This document shows positions 1-8,837 of a DNA stretch of 64,000 nucleotides, piece by piece. Each line of letters starts with the position of its first letter. Position 1 is the stretch's first letter. The DNA comes from Tenacibaculum sp. 1_MG-2023 (GTDB lineage: Bacteria; Bacteroidota; Bacteroidia; Flavobacteriales; Flavobacteriaceae). The notes under the pieces are model-generated. The model saw only the letters and a program-made list of their open reading frames with translations. It had not been told where the DNA came from and ran no database searches. The stretch lies in NCBI RefSeq assembly GCF_030547425.1, contig NZ_JAUORH010000008.1:62001-126000 (forward strand), read 5' to 3'. Position numbers and translations under genes: made by a program.

Positions 1-1463
1 TTGTGTGTTTTAGTTTCCGATACTTTTCCTACATCTCCAAAAGAAACCACATCTGCTGATCCAGCAAAAGCTGATACTATCTCAACTCCAACCGCCATAT
101 CATAAATTCCCCAATCTGGGTGAAATAACAATGTGTCACCATGAGTTACAGTACAGTTTTTAAAAGAAATTAGTAAAATTCTACCACGTAAATCTCTAGT
201 TCCAGTAATAACTTCTCCTACTACTTTTATTCCTCCTTCAAACTCTAACGTAACTTGCTCTCCTTCATAAATTCCATAAGCCTTCAAATCACGCGGACTC
301 ATATTTTCTATCGGAATATTAATTCCTTTTAACTTCCCTATCGGACTTCCAAAACCTTCTGCATGATAAGTAATCCCGTGACCTATTAATTCTTTATCTC
401 TATTTGCTAACGCAGTAGGACCTGTCGTTTGCACATAAATAGCTTTGTTATTCTCTTCTGTTATTACATTTGTAAAAACACCCGATATCTGAATACCAGT
501 ACTCAACTCAATAGTTCCTAAATTTTTAGAGTCTATTAGTTTTTCTATCCCTTTTAATCCCCCTGTTCGTATTGCCATTTTATTAGCAAACTGTTCCAAC
601 ACCAAACTCAAGTGAGCAAAATCTGGCGTAACAAACAATTGAGGTTGCGGCTTAGTAATATCAAAACTTACGTTGGCAGCATCTAATGTATACGGAACTT
701 TTTCTACCTCATTTTTCATACACCACTTACTTTCTCCGATAGAAGATAGCAATCCTGCTCCATAAATTTTGGGGTTTTCAAGAGTTCCAATCAATCCATA
801 CTCAACCGTCCACCAGTGTAAGTTTCTTATTTGAGCCATTTCAGAAAGCTCACCCATATTATCTTGTAACCACTCCACTTTTTCTTGCGCTTCATCAATA
901 TCTTTTTGAGTAGAGTTAGGATCTTCTTTTAAAATAGATAACAAACGAATAGCTTCATACATTTCATAATCTTTTGCAGAAGAAATTGCTTTTGCTCCTA
1001 TTTCTCCAAAACGCCTTAAATATTCAGCGTACTCTGGATTTGCGATAATTGGTGCATGCCCTGCTGCTTCATGAATAATATCAGGAGCAGGCGTATATTC
1101 AATATGATCTATAGTACGCATGTCAGACGCAATCACTAACACGTTGTATGCTTGGAACTCCATAAAAGCATTTGGTGGTATAAAACCATCAACAGATACT
1201 GCTGCCCAACCTATTTCTTTTAAAATACGGTTCATTCCTTGCATATGAGGAATTTTCTCTACTGAAATACCTGTTTTTTTCAGCCCTTCTAAATACGAAT
1301 CATGTGCTACTTTTCCTAAATAATCTACATTCATACGCATCACATAACGCCATACAGCTTGGTTTTGAGCCGTATATTCATTATATGGCTGTTGTACCAC
1401 AAATTTATGTAAGTGCTTGGGTAACTTCTTAGTAACTTCATTTAACTCAAAGTGAGGCTCCAT
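1..1463 (-). CDS. Aromatic amino acid hydroxylase (phenylalanine 4-monooxygenase type), 3' end cut by window
   Basis: Biopterin-dependent hydroxylase that adds a hydroxyl group to phenylalanine or a related aromatic amino acid, using O2 and a tetrahydropterin. The minus strand is open from an ATG at 1463 to the window edge, giving 487 residues. The iron-binding HEAAGHAP motif places the two histidine ligands at about residues 131 and 136, and the Glu ligand sits in WWTVEYGL at about residue 221. Classic bacterial enzymes are under 300 residues, so this one carries a C-terminal extension of more than 200 residues after the catalytic core. The stop codon lies outside the window. It is divergent from the M48 peptidase gene. 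Confidence 0.88.
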   Translation of the reverse strand, partial: MEPHFELNEVTKKLPKHLHKFVVQQPYNEYTAQNQAVWRYVMRMNVDYLGKVAHDSYLEGLKKTGISVEKIPHMQGMNRILKEIGWAAVSVDGFIPPNAFMEFQAYNVLVIASDMRTIDHIEYTPAPDIIHEAAGHAPIIANPEYAEYLRRFGEIGAKAISSAKDYEMYEAIRLLSILKEDPNSTQKDIDEAQEKVEWLQDNMGELSEMAQIRNLHWWTVEYGLIGTLENPKIYGAGLLSSIGESKWCMKNEVEKVPYTLDAANVSFDITKPQPQLFVTPDFAHLSLVLEQFANKMAIRTGGLKGIEKLIDSKNLGTIELSTGIQISGVFTNVITEENNKAIYVQTTGPTALANRDKELIGHGITYHAEGFGSPIGKLKGINIPIENMSPRDLKAYGIYEGEQVTLEFEGGIKVVGEVITGTRDLRGRILLISFKNCTVTHGDTLLFHPDWGIYDMAVGVEIVSAFAGSADVVSFGDVGKVSETKTH

Positions 1464-1578
1464 AATGTTGTTTGTTTTGCTGTGTAAATTTAAGTTTTTT
1501 ATAGTTCACAAAAAATTGATATCCGTTAAATTATATATTTTGTATTTTTACTTTCGGGACTAATAAAACAACATATTG

Positions 1579-2346
1579 ATGAAAATTAAAGGAGGTTTTA
1601 AGACTCGTTTACTTATAGGGATAGCTATTGTAGCTTTTGCTTATTTACGTAAATGCAGTCAACAAGAGGTAAATCCTTACACAGGAAAAACACAAGCTGT
1701 TAGCTTATCTTCAGAACAAGAAATCGCTATCGGACTACAACAAGCTCCTGTAATGACTCAACAGCATGGAGGTTTATACCCTAACAAAAATGCTCAAGCA
1801 CTTGTAGACAAAGTTGGTGCAAAACTTATAAACAACACTGTAGCTAAAAAATCTGGCTATCAGTTCGATTTTCATTTATTAAGAGACGAAAAAACTATTA
1901 ATGCTTTTGCTTTACCAGGCGGACAGGTTTTTATTACTCATGCCCTGTTTTCTCAATTAAAAAACGAAGATCAATTAGCAGGAGTTTTAGGGCATGAAAT
2001 AGGCCATGTATTAGGAAAACACTCCAATGAACGAATTACTGATGCTAACTTTTGGAAATTACTAACCATGGGGACTTCTGTAGGTGCTGATTTGGGACAA
2101 TTAGCCAATAACATCGGACAACAAACTTTGTTAAAGAACGGTCGTGGTGATGAACTAGAAAGTGATGAATTAGGTGTTAAGTTAATGATTGATGCTGGTT
2201 ATAACCCTGAAAGCTTAATTGGGGTCATGGAAATTTTAAAAGCAGCAGCTGGCCCTAATAGAGTCCCTGAATTTCAAAGCACACACCCTGACCCTGAAAA
2301 CAGAATTGAAAAGATTAAAGAAGCTATTCGTAAATATAAAAAGTAA
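1579..2346 (+). CDS. M48 family zinc metallopeptidase
   Basis: Membrane-tethered zinc endopeptidase of the M48 (Oma1/HtpX/BepA-like) family, probably involved in envelope protein quality control. One hydrophobic segment (residues 11-22) is followed by Cys26, but the lipobox is not convincing. HEIGH at residues 139-143 gives the two zinc histidines and the catalytic Glu, and the third ligand is a Glu in the ESDE segment near 195. A TTG codon lies directly before the ATG at 1579. I chose the ATG, giving 255 residues. A TACTTTCG hexamer-like variant of the -7 element lies at 1549-1556. Confidence 0.88.
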   Translation: MKIKGGFKTRLLIGIAIVAFAYLRKCSQQEVNPYTGKTQAVSLSSEQEIAIGLQQAPVMTQQHGGLYPNKNAQALVDKVGAKLINNTVAKKSGYQFDFHLLRDEKTINAFALPGGQVFITHALFSQLKNEDQLAGVLGHEIGHVLGKHSNERITDANFWKLLTMGTSVGADLGQLANNIGQQTLLKNGRGDELESDELGVKLMIDAGYNPESLIGVMEILKAAAGPNRVPEFQSTHPDPENRIEKIKEAIRKYKK

Positions 2347-2424
2347 CAACCGTTAATTTTTAATATGTTTGTAACAAAAAACCGATTAAAGCTAATTAAT
2401 TGGTATAATCTAAAATTACTTGCT

Positions 2425-2682
2425 ATGAGTTTTGGTTTTGGTCCAGCATCAGAAATGAACAAAACTGTTCAACGTCTTAAAAGAAGCAAACCTGATACAT
2501 TTAAAAAATTAGGTCAATTAAACAATCAAAATAATTACACGATAACAGACAAAAAGGCCACTAAAAAACAGCTTAGCAAAATTAGAGAAAAAATAAAAAA
2601 AGAAAACAACAAAGCTTTACTTAAGAAAGCTTTGTTTTTCACCCTCTTTCTAGTTCTTTTTATTTACTTTATATACTTTTAA
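2425..2682 (+). CDS. Small basic tail-anchored protein, first of a tandem pair
   Basis: Unknown function, 85 residues. The first residues are MSFGFG, then comes a lysine-rich middle and a C-terminal hydrophobic segment (about residues 66-85) that should act as a membrane tail anchor. An upstream in-frame TTG/ATG at 2365 would extend it, but the next gene begins MSFGGA in the same way, so the common MSFG start at 2425 is preferred. The next gene starts 10 bases after the stop. The pair look like diverged duplicates. I recognise this type of protein only as hypothetical in Flavobacteriaceae. Confidence 0.65.
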   Translation: MSFGFGPASEMNKTVQRLKRSKPDTFKKLGQLNNQNNYTITDKKATKKQLSKIREKIKKENNKALLKKALFFTLFLVLFIYFIYF

Positions 2683-2692
2683 AAATTTGCAT

Positions 2693-2962
2693 ATGAGTTT
2701 CGGAGGTGCGGTATCAGCAATGATTACCAGTTTAAAAAACAATAAAAGAAAAAGAATCAGTGCTTTTGACAAGCTAGAGCGTTTTCAAAAAGAAAACAGT
2801 GATAAATTATATTTTAATAAATCCGCAAATAAAAAAGAACTAAAGAAGATTCGTCTACAAACTCTAAGAGGAAATACAAACCGATTTATTAAAAACAGTA
2901 TTGCTTTTCTCATAATCTTCTCTCTACTACTATATATTGCGTTTGTTTTCGTGAATTCCTAA
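2693..2962 (+). CDS. Small basic tail-anchored protein, second of a tandem pair
   Basis: Unknown function, 89 residues, with the same plan as the preceding gene: MSFGGA start, a charged Lys/Arg-rich region containing a FDKLERF segment, then one C-terminal membrane helix (about residues 67-87). An in-frame TTG six bases upstream (2687) is possible, but ATG at 2693 matches its neighbour's start. The gene lies directly upstream of gpmI, whose own promoter element begins 22 bases after this stop. No catalytic motif is visible. Confidence 0.68.
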   Translation: MSFGGAVSAMITSLKNNKRKRISAFDKLERFQKENSDKLYFNKSANKKELKKIRLQTLRGNTNRFIKNSIAFLIIFSLLLYIAFVFVNS

Positions 2963-2984
2963 AATATTCCCCAAAAATCTTTCT

Positions 2985-2992
2985 TACTTTTG
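2985..2992 (+). promoter_or_regulatory. -7 promoter element for gpmI
   Basis: TACTTTTG matches the Bacteroidota TAnnTTTG element and lies 18 bases before the gpmI ATG. No convincing -33 TTTG is visible at the usual spacing. Confidence 0.5.
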
Positions 2993-3010
2993 CAATGCAA
3001 CACACAACAA

Positions 3011-4528
3011 ATGAACAAGAAAGTAATTTTAATGATTTTAGATGGATGGGGAATTACCCAAGATCCAAAAGTATCGGCTATATACAACGCAAAAACTCCA
3101 TTTATAAATTCGTTATACGATAAATTTCCGCATGCCCAGTTAAGAACTGATGGTACACATGTTGGTTTACCTGAAGGGCAAATGGGAAATTCGGAAGTTG
3201 GACACATGAATTTAGGTGCTGGTAGAATTGTATATCAAAACTTGGCAAAAATAAACAAGGCTGTAAAAGAAGGCACTTTAGCACAAGAAAAAGAACTTCT
3301 AAACGCTTTTGAATACGCAAAAACGAACAATAAAAACATCCACTTTTTAGGATTGGTATCTAACGGAGGAATTCATTCGCACATAGAACATTTAAAAGGC
3401 TTGCTAACAGCAGCAGACAACTATGATTTAAAGAACGTGTATTTACATGCTTTTACTGACGGTCGTGATTGTGATCCTAAATCAGGAAAGTATTTCATCA
3501 ACGATATTCAAGAACACATGCAAAAAACTACGGGTAAATTGGCAACAATTACTGGTCGTTACTATGCAATGGATCGTGATAACCGTTGGGAACGTGTGCA
3601 ACTTGCTTACGAAGCTTTAGTGAATGGAAAAGGAACTTTTTCTTCAGATGCTTTAGCGAGTATTCAACAAAGCTATGATTCAAATATTACTGATGAGTTT
3701 ATCAAACCAATAGTAATGGTTGATGAAAATCAACAACCAAAAACCATAATTAAAGAAGATGACGTTGTTATTTTCTTCAATTTTAGAACCGATAGAGGTC
3801 GTCAGTTAACAGAAGCTTTAAGCCAAAAAGATTTTCCTGAATTAAACATAAAAAAACTACCGTTATATTTTGTTACCATGACAAGCTATGACGATACTTT
3901 TAAAAACATTCATGTTATTTACGACGGGAAAAATATTGAAAACACCTTAGGTGAAGTGCTAGAATCAGCTGGAAAAACACAAATAAGAATTGCAGAAACA
4001 GAAAAGTATCCGCACGTAACTTTCTTTTTTTCTGGGGGAAGAGAAAAAGAGTTTACAGGAGAAAAACGTTTGCTTTGTCCATCTCCAAAAGTAGCTACTT
4101 ATGATTTGAAACCTGAAATGAGTGCCTATGAAATTCGAGGTGCAATTGTTCCTGAATTACAAAAAGGAAATGTAGATTTTGTCTGCTTAAACTTTGCAAA
4201 TGGTGATATGGTAGGACATACAGGTGTTTTTGAAGCTGCTATTAAAGCTTGTGAAGCTGTTGATAATTGTGTAAAAGATGTAGTAACCACAGCACTAGAT
4301 AACGACTACACCACTATTCTGATTGCTGACCACGGAAACTGTGAAACCATGATTAACCCAGACGGAACACCACATACAGCACACACCACTAATCCGGTTC
4401 CTATGATTTTAATTGACAACGAATTAAAATCAATAAAAAGTGGTATTTTAGGCGATGTCGCTCCAACAATTTTAAAATTAATGGGTATTGAACAACCTAA
4501 AGAAATGACACAACATTCGCTTATTTAA
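3011..4528 (+). CDS. gpmI: 2,3-bisphosphoglycerate-independent phosphoglycerate mutase
   Basis: Interconverts 3-phosphoglycerate and 2-phosphoglycerate in glycolysis and gluconeogenesis, using two metal ions and a phosphoserine intermediate. The protein has 505 residues, normal for the family. Asp11 in the LDGWG segment is a metal ligand. Ser61 in MGNSEVGH is the phosphorylated serine, and the C-terminal IADHGNCE motif supplies further ligands. The ATG at 3011 gives the canonical start MNKKVILMILDGWG. An upstream TTG at 2990 lies inside the promoter element and is rejected. Confidence 0.97.
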   Translation: MNKKVILMILDGWGITQDPKVSAIYNAKTPFINSLYDKFPHAQLRTDGTHVGLPEGQMGNSEVGHMNLGAGRIVYQNLAKINKAVKEGTLAQEKELLNAFEYAKTNNKNIHFLGLVSNGGIHSHIEHLKGLLTAADNYDLKNVYLHAFTDGRDCDPKSGKYFINDIQEHMQKTTGKLATITGRYYAMDRDNRWERVQLAYEALVNGKGTFSSDALASIQQSYDSNITDEFIKPIVMVDENQQPKTIIKEDDVVIFFNFRTDRGRQLTEALSQKDFPELNIKKLPLYFVTMTSYDDTFKNIHVIYDGKNIENTLGEVLESAGKTQIRIAETEKYPHVTFFFSGGREKEFTGEKRLLCPSPKVATYDLKPEMSAYEIRGAIVPELQKGNVDFVCLNFANGDMVGHTGVFEAAIKACEAVDNCVKDVVTTALDNDYTTILIADHGNCETMINPDGTPHTAHTTNPVPMILIDNELKSIKSGILGDVAPTILKLMGIEQPKEMTQHSLI

Positions 4529-4544
4529 AAATAAAATCAAACAG

Positions 4545-5075
4545 ATGAAAAAAATCATATACCTTTTTGTAGCCTTATTAATTGTTTCTTGCGCATCAAC
4601 ACCAAAAAACCTTGCCACTAAAAATAAGAATGGAAATTTAGTTGGTATTGCTACCAAAAAAGATTTTCAACAAGAACCTTACGGAAGTGAGTGGTTCAAC
4701 GATTTTTATTCATATTACGAAACTGATAAAGGCACCGTAGAAAAGCTAAAACCATATTTAAAAGACATAAAAATAAAAGGTTTTATGGGAACTTGGTGTG
4801 GAGATAGTAAAAGAGAGATCCCTAATTTTTATAAAATTTTAGACGAAGCTGAATTCGAGTACAAAAACCTTGAATTGGTTACGGTTAATCGCCAAAAAAA
4901 AGCAGACGGATTAGAAAAAGGATTCAACATCACTCGTGTTCCAACCTTCATTTTTTATAAACACGGAAAAGAAATTGGTCGTTTTGTAGAACATGCTATT
5001 GAAGATAACTCTGTTGAAGAAGATTTTTTAAAAATACTATCTGGTCAAGAATACAAACATCCATATCAAAAATAA
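4545..5075 (+). CDS. Thioredoxin-fold lipoprotein with a CGDS active-site variant
   Basis: Predicted envelope lipoprotein of 176 residues. The signal peptide ends in a lipobox (VSC, Cys about 16). The thioredoxin core has TWCGDSKREIP in place of the usual WCxxC, so only the first active-site cysteine is kept. A cis-Pro context (TRVPTFIF) is present, as expected for the fold. It starts 16 bases after gpmI and is probably cotranscribed with it. With one cysteine it is unlikely to be a classic disulfide reductase. A peroxidase-like, reductase-dependent or non-catalytic role is possible. Confidence 0.8.
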   Translation: MKKIIYLFVALLIVSCASTPKNLATKNKNGNLVGIATKKDFQQEPYGSEWFNDFYSYYETDKGTVEKLKPYLKDIKIKGFMGTWCGDSKREIPNFYKILDEAEFEYKNLELVTVNRQKKADGLEKGFNITRVPTFIFYKHGKEIGRFVEHAIEDNSVEEDFLKILSGQEYKHPYQK

Positions 5076-5078
5076 CTG

Positions 5079-5086
5079 TAAATTTG
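5079..5086 (+). promoter_or_regulatory. -7 promoter element for map
   Basis: TAAATTTG matches TAnnTTTG and overlaps the sequence just after the thioredoxin-fold gene stop, 18 bases before the map ATG. No -33 element is seen. Confidence 0.45.
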
Positions 5087-5104
5087 CGCCTCAATATTTT
5101 TACC

Positions 5105-5923
5105 ATGATTAAACCAAAAACTAGAGAAGAAATTGAATTAATGCGCGAAAGTGCTTTAGTAGTATCAAAAACCTTAGGTATGCTTGCCAAAGAAGTAAAA
5201 CCTGGAGTTACTACATTGCAACTTGATAAACTTGCCGAAGATTTTATTCGTGAGCAAGGAGCTATTCCTGGTTTTTTAGGCTTGTACGATTTTCCAAATA
5301 CACTTTGTATGAGCCCAAACTCACAAGTAGTTCACGGAATTCCCAATAACACTCCTTTGCAAGAAGGTGATATTATTTCCATTGACTGTGGTGCTGTAAA
5401 AAATGATTTTTACGGAGATCATGCTTATACGTTTGCTGTGGGTGAAATTGAACCTGAAACACAAAAATTACTAGACATCACTAAAGAAAGTTTATACGTA
5501 GGTATTCGTGAACTTAAAACAGGAAATCGTGTAGGTGATGTAGGTTTTGCTATTCAAAACTTTACTGAAAAACATGGTTATGGTGTTGTTCGTGAGTTGG
5601 TAGGACACGGATTAGGGCGCAAGATGCACGAAGATCCAGAAATGCCTAACTACGGACGTAGAGGTCGTGGTAAAAAGTTTATAGAAGGTATGGTCGTTGC
5701 TATTGAGCCTATGACTAATATGGGAACTCACAAAATTCGTCAACACAGTGATGGTTGGACAATTACTACCTTAGATGGTAAACCATCTGCTCACTTTGAG
5801 CACGACGTAGCTATTGTTAATGGTAAACCTGAATTATTATCTACCTTTAAATACATATACGAAGCTTTAGGTATTGAAAGTACTGAGGAAGATGAGTTTA
5901 GACAGCAACCTTTAGTTATATAA
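5105..5923 (+). CDS. map: Type I methionine aminopeptidase
   Basis: Removes the initiator methionine from nascent proteins, in the cytoplasm. At 272 residues it is a normal type I enzyme without a zinc-finger extension. The five metal ligands are recognisable: Asp in IDCGA, Asp in GDHAYTF, His in VGHGLG, Glu in AIEPM and Glu in FEHDVAI. The start at 5105 (MIKPKTREE) is preferred to an in-frame codon at 5084, which lies in the promoter element. It is followed three bases later by a methyltransferase gene. Confidence 0.97.
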   Translation: MIKPKTREEIELMRESALVVSKTLGMLAKEVKPGVTTLQLDKLAEDFIREQGAIPGFLGLYDFPNTLCMSPNSQVVHGIPNNTPLQEGDIISIDCGAVKNDFYGDHAYTFAVGEIEPETQKLLDITKESLYVGIRELKTGNRVGDVGFAIQNFTEKHGYGVVRELVGHGLGRKMHEDPEMPNYGRRGRGKKFIEGMVVAIEPMTNMGTHKIRQHSDGWTITTLDGKPSAHFEHDVAIVNGKPELLSTFKYIYEALGIESTEEDEFRQQPLVI

Positions 5924-5926
5924 TTC

Positions 5927-6697
5927 GTGTCTTTATTCAAAACGATACTTAATACTATTCCTAGACCAATTTTAATTAAGGCCAGCTACCTAGCAAGGCC
6001 TATTATCGCTTGGTGGTTAAAGGGTGATAACTTTACAGACCCTATTGACGGAAAATCATTTAAGAAGTTTTTACCTTACGGGTATGGAACTCAACGTGAA
6101 AATGCCCTTTCTCCTTCAACACTGTCGTTAGAGAGACATCGTTTGATGTGGCTTTTTTTACAGCGAGAAAGCATTTTTTTTTCTTCTGATAAAAGGTTAA
6201 AAGTATTACACATTGCTCCTGAACAGTGTTTTTTAGACCTTTTTAGAAAGCAACAAAACTTAGAATACACTACTTCTGATTTAGAGTCACCTATTGCAGA
6301 TGTAAAAGCAGATATTTGCGATCTTCCTTTTGAAAACAACTCTTTCGATGTTGTTTTTTGCAACCATGTATTAGAACATATTTCTGATGACACCAAAGCA
6401 ATGCAAGAATTGTATCGTGTGATGAAAGTAGGTGGATTTGGTATTTTTCAAATTCCGCAGGATTTATCTAGAGAAACTACTTTTGAAGACGATTCTATTA
6501 CCGAACCTAAAGAGCGTGCAAAAATATTTGGTCAGTACGACCATGTTCGTGTGTATGGTCGTGATTATTTCGACAAACTACGTTCTATCGGATTTACAGT
6601 TGATGAAATTGACTACACAAAAAAAATCGCTCCAGAAAAACTAGAACGATTTGCGTTAATGAAAGGTGAAATTTTGCCTGTATGTTATAAAAACTAG
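5927..6697 (+). CDS. Class I SAM-dependent methyltransferase, GTG start
   Basis: Predicted methyltransferase of 256 residues; substrate unknown. The N-terminal 90 residues are conserved-looking but unassigned. A Rossmann core follows with VLHIAPEQ (motif I region), DICDLPFENNSFDVVFCNHVLEHI (motifs II-III) and a following VGGFGIFQIP strand. The start is a GTG three bases after the map stop, which suggests translational coupling. No ATG lies nearby in frame. The 3' end overlaps the convergent apbE gene by four bases. A small-molecule or lipid substrate is possible, but nothing in the sequence decides it. Confidence 0.85.
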   Translation: MSLFKTILNTIPRPILIKASYLARPIIAWWLKGDNFTDPIDGKSFKKFLPYGYGTQRENALSPSTLSLERHRLMWLFLQRESIFFSSDKRLKVLHIAPEQCFLDLFRKQQNLEYTTSDLESPIADVKADICDLPFENNSFDVVFCNHVLEHISDDTKAMQELYRVMKVGGFGIFQIPQDLSRETTFEDDSITEPKERAKIFGQYDHVRVYGRDYFDKLRSIGFTVDEIDYTKKIAPEKLERFALMKGEILPVCYKN

Positions 6698-7665
6698 TTA
6701 GTATACTCCGCTAGCTCATCCGTATCACTATGATATAGTAATACTACTTTTAACTCTGGATGCTCTTGTAAGAATGCTTTGGTTTTTTCTAATCCCATAG
6801 CTAAAAAAGCAGTTGCATACGCATCTACATCAGCACAGTCTCCTTTTAATCGAACTGACACACTTAGTAGGTTACTCTCTTCTGCCAATCCTGTTTTTGC
6901 ATTTATAGTATGTACAATCTTTTTCCCTTCGCTATTCACTTTAAATTTTCTATAGTTACCTGAAGTTGCCATAGATTCATTATCCAACTCTATTATTTTT
7001 TGAACCGATCTAGTTCCGTCAATATTTGGTTTTTCAATGGCAACTTTCCATAGTTCACCATTCTTTGTTCCCCTTGCTCTAATCTCTCCTCCTATTTCCA
7101 CTAGATAATCATGAATGTTTTTCGACTCTAAAAATCTTCCAACCACATCTACCCCATACCCTTTTGCAAAGGCATTTACATTAAACTCAATATTTTCACT
7201 TTCTCTGTAAACCTTTCTATCTTTTAAAACAACTTTATCAAAACCTACATTTTCCATCAATCCTTTAATTTCTTTAGAAGTTAAACTTTTCTTTTCTTTA
7301 CCAGAACCAAAACCATAAGCATCGATTAATTTCCCTATGGTAGGATCAAAATAACCATCTGTTTCTTTATAAATTCTCTTTGCCTTTTCAAACACTTCTA
7401 CAAACATATCATCAACTACTACAGTTGTATCTCCTTGATTAATTTTTGAGATATCAGAAGTAGGTATATATGTTGATAACGATTTATTGACCAAGTTAAA
7501 CAAGCTATCAATAGATTCTTGATAATCAGCCTTATTCAAATAAGTTATGTGATAAGTAGTACCAAAAACGGCTCCTTGCAATTTAGTTATATGTTGTCTT
7601 TTTTCTTCCTTACAAGCTATTACCAACAATAATGAAACTACTAAAAGCGTTATCCTTTTAATCAT
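6694..7665 (-). CDS. apbE: ApbE-family FAD:protein FMN transferase, lipoprotein
   Basis: Attaches FMN covalently to Thr/Ser of flavoproteins such as NQR/RNF subunits, outside the cytoplasmic membrane. The protein has 323 residues. Its signal peptide ends in a lipobox (VIAC, Cys about 18). Family motifs include GYFDPTIGKLIDAYGFG, the AKGYGVD segment, LVEIGGE and ADVDAYATAF near the C-terminus. An upstream in-frame codon at 7707 was rejected in favour of MIKRITLL at 7665. No NQR/RNF gene is in the window, so the target protein is encoded elsewhere. Confidence 0.92.
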   Translation of the reverse strand: MIKRITLLVVSLLLVIACKEEKRQHITKLQGAVFGTTYHITYLNKADYQESIDSLFNLVNKSLSTYIPTSDISKINQGDTTVVVDDMFVEVFEKAKRIYKETDGYFDPTIGKLIDAYGFGSGKEKKSLTSKEIKGLMENVGFDKVVLKDRKVYRESENIEFNVNAFAKGYGVDVVGRFLESKNIHDYLVEIGGEIRARGTKNGELWKVAIEKPNIDGTRSVQKIIELDNESMATSGNYRKFKVNSEGKKIVHTINAKTGLAEESNLLSVSVRLKGDCADVDAYATAFLAMGLEKTKAFLQEHPELKVVLLYHSDTDELAEYTN

Positions 7666-7682
7666 CTTTAAAAATTTAGTCA

Positions 7683-7690
7683 CAAAAATA
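7683..7690 (-). promoter_or_regulatory. -7 promoter element for apbE
   Basis: Reads TATTTTTG on the minus strand (TAnnTTTG), 17 bases before the apbE ATG. No -33 element stands out. Confidence 0.4.
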
Positions 7691-7746
7691 ATGTATTCAC
7701 ACTTCATAAAAGATTGTTAATTCTCTTTTTTGTGTCTTCATTTTTA

Positions 7747-7754
7747 TAAATTTG
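7747..7754 (+). promoter_or_regulatory. -7 promoter element for the OmpA-type lipoprotein
   Basis: TAAATTTG matches TAnnTTTG and lies 42 bases before the ATG at 7797. The -33 element is not clear. Confidence 0.45.
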
Positions 7755-7796
7755 CTTAACTATTAATAAATACATCTAAAAAAAAATCAGAATAAA

Positions 7797-8645
7797 ATGA
7801 GAAAAGTATTTTTATTCCTTACCGCTTCAATTTTACTAGCATCTTGTGCTTCTACAAAAGAATTAGAAGCAATAAAAGCTAAACACGAACAAACAAAAGA
7901 AGAGTTACTAGCTGTAAAAGCTAACTTAACAAAATGTTTAGTTGAAAAAGAAAACTGTGAAGACAAAGCTTTTTCTTTAGAATCTAGAGTTACAGAACTA
8001 AAAAGAGATAAAGAAAACACTTTACAACAAGTTGAAAACTTAACAGTGTTAACTAAGGGTGCTAATGACAATATTAAAGAAACACTATCTCAATTAAGCA
8101 AAAAAGATAAGTACATCAACAAAATTAGAGAAGCTGCTTCTAAAAAAGATTCATTAAATTTAGTTGTTGCTTTCCATTTAAAGAGAGAACTACAAGATGG
8201 TATTGATGACGAAGACATTGAAGTAAATGTTGAAAAAACTGTAGTTTTTATTTCAATTTCTGATAAGTTATTATTTAAAAGCGGAAGCTATACTATTAAC
8301 GACAAAGCTTCTAAAGTGTTAGAGAAAGTTGCAACTGTTGTTAACGGACAACCTCAAATGGACGTTATGGTTGAAGGACATACTGATAATACTCCTGTAA
8401 GTGCTGGCTCATCATTAAAAGATAACTGGGGATTAAGTGTATTACGTTCTACAGCTATTGTTCGTGAATTACAAGGAAAATACAATGTAGCTCCTCAAAG
8501 GTTGATTGCTGCTGGTAGAAGTAGTTATGTTCCTTTAGTGGAGAATAACAGTCCTGCTAACAAAGCTAAAAACAGACGTACAAAAATTATTATCTTACCA
8601 AGGTTAAATCAATTCTTTGATTTATTAGATCAAAAAGTAGAATAG
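7797..8645 (+). CDS. OmpA-family peptidoglycan-binding lipoprotein
   Basis: Outer-membrane lipoprotein of 282 residues that should tie the membrane to peptidoglycan. The signal peptide ends at LLASC (Cys about 17). A long, charged, probably coiled-coil stretch runs to about residue 115. The C-terminal OmpA-like domain contains VEGHTDN, with the Asp that binds diaminopimelate, then a NWGLSVLRST helix and the AKNRRTKI segment with the conserved Arg. It has its own promoter element and a strong terminator directly downstream, so it is probably a single-gene transcript. Confidence 0.92.
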   Translation: MRKVFLFLTASILLASCASTKELEAIKAKHEQTKEELLAVKANLTKCLVEKENCEDKAFSLESRVTELKRDKENTLQQVENLTVLTKGANDNIKETLSQLSKKDKYINKIREAASKKDSLNLVVAFHLKRELQDGIDDEDIEVNVEKTVVFISISDKLLFKSGSYTINDKASKVLEKVATVVNGQPQMDVMVEGHTDNTPVSAGSSLKDNWGLSVLRSTAIVRELQGKYNVAPQRLIAAGRSSYVPLVENNSPANKAKNRRTKIIILPRLNQFFDLLDQKVE

Positions 8646-8664
8646 TTTTTAAACATACAATTTC

Positions 8665-8695
8665 AAAAAAGCGTGCTTGAAGCACGCTTTTTTTT
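8665..8695 (+). terminator. Rho-independent terminator after the OmpA-type gene
   Basis: Stem GCGTGCT/AGCACGC with a three-base loop, flanked by an A-run and a T-run of eight. It starts 20 bases after the stop codon. Confidence 0.9.
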
Positions 8696-8748
8696 ATGAA
8701 GTTCATTTTAGCTAAAGTAAGCAGCTTAAAAATTAAACTAACACGCTA

Positions 8749-8779
8749 TTTGTCAATCAAATAATTAATCGTACATTTG
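8749..8779 (+). promoter_or_regulatory. Promoter of rplM-rpsI
   Basis: TTTG at 8749-8752, exactly 19 bases, then TACATTTG at 8772-8779: a full match to the Bacteroidota housekeeping promoter. The predicted leader before the rplM ATG is about 55 bases and contains a short CCTTT/AAAGG inverted repeat. Confidence 0.8.
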
Positions 8780-8837
8780 CAGACCTTTTTAAAGGAGAAA
8801 AAATCATTATTAATAGACAAAAACTAATCGTGTAATT

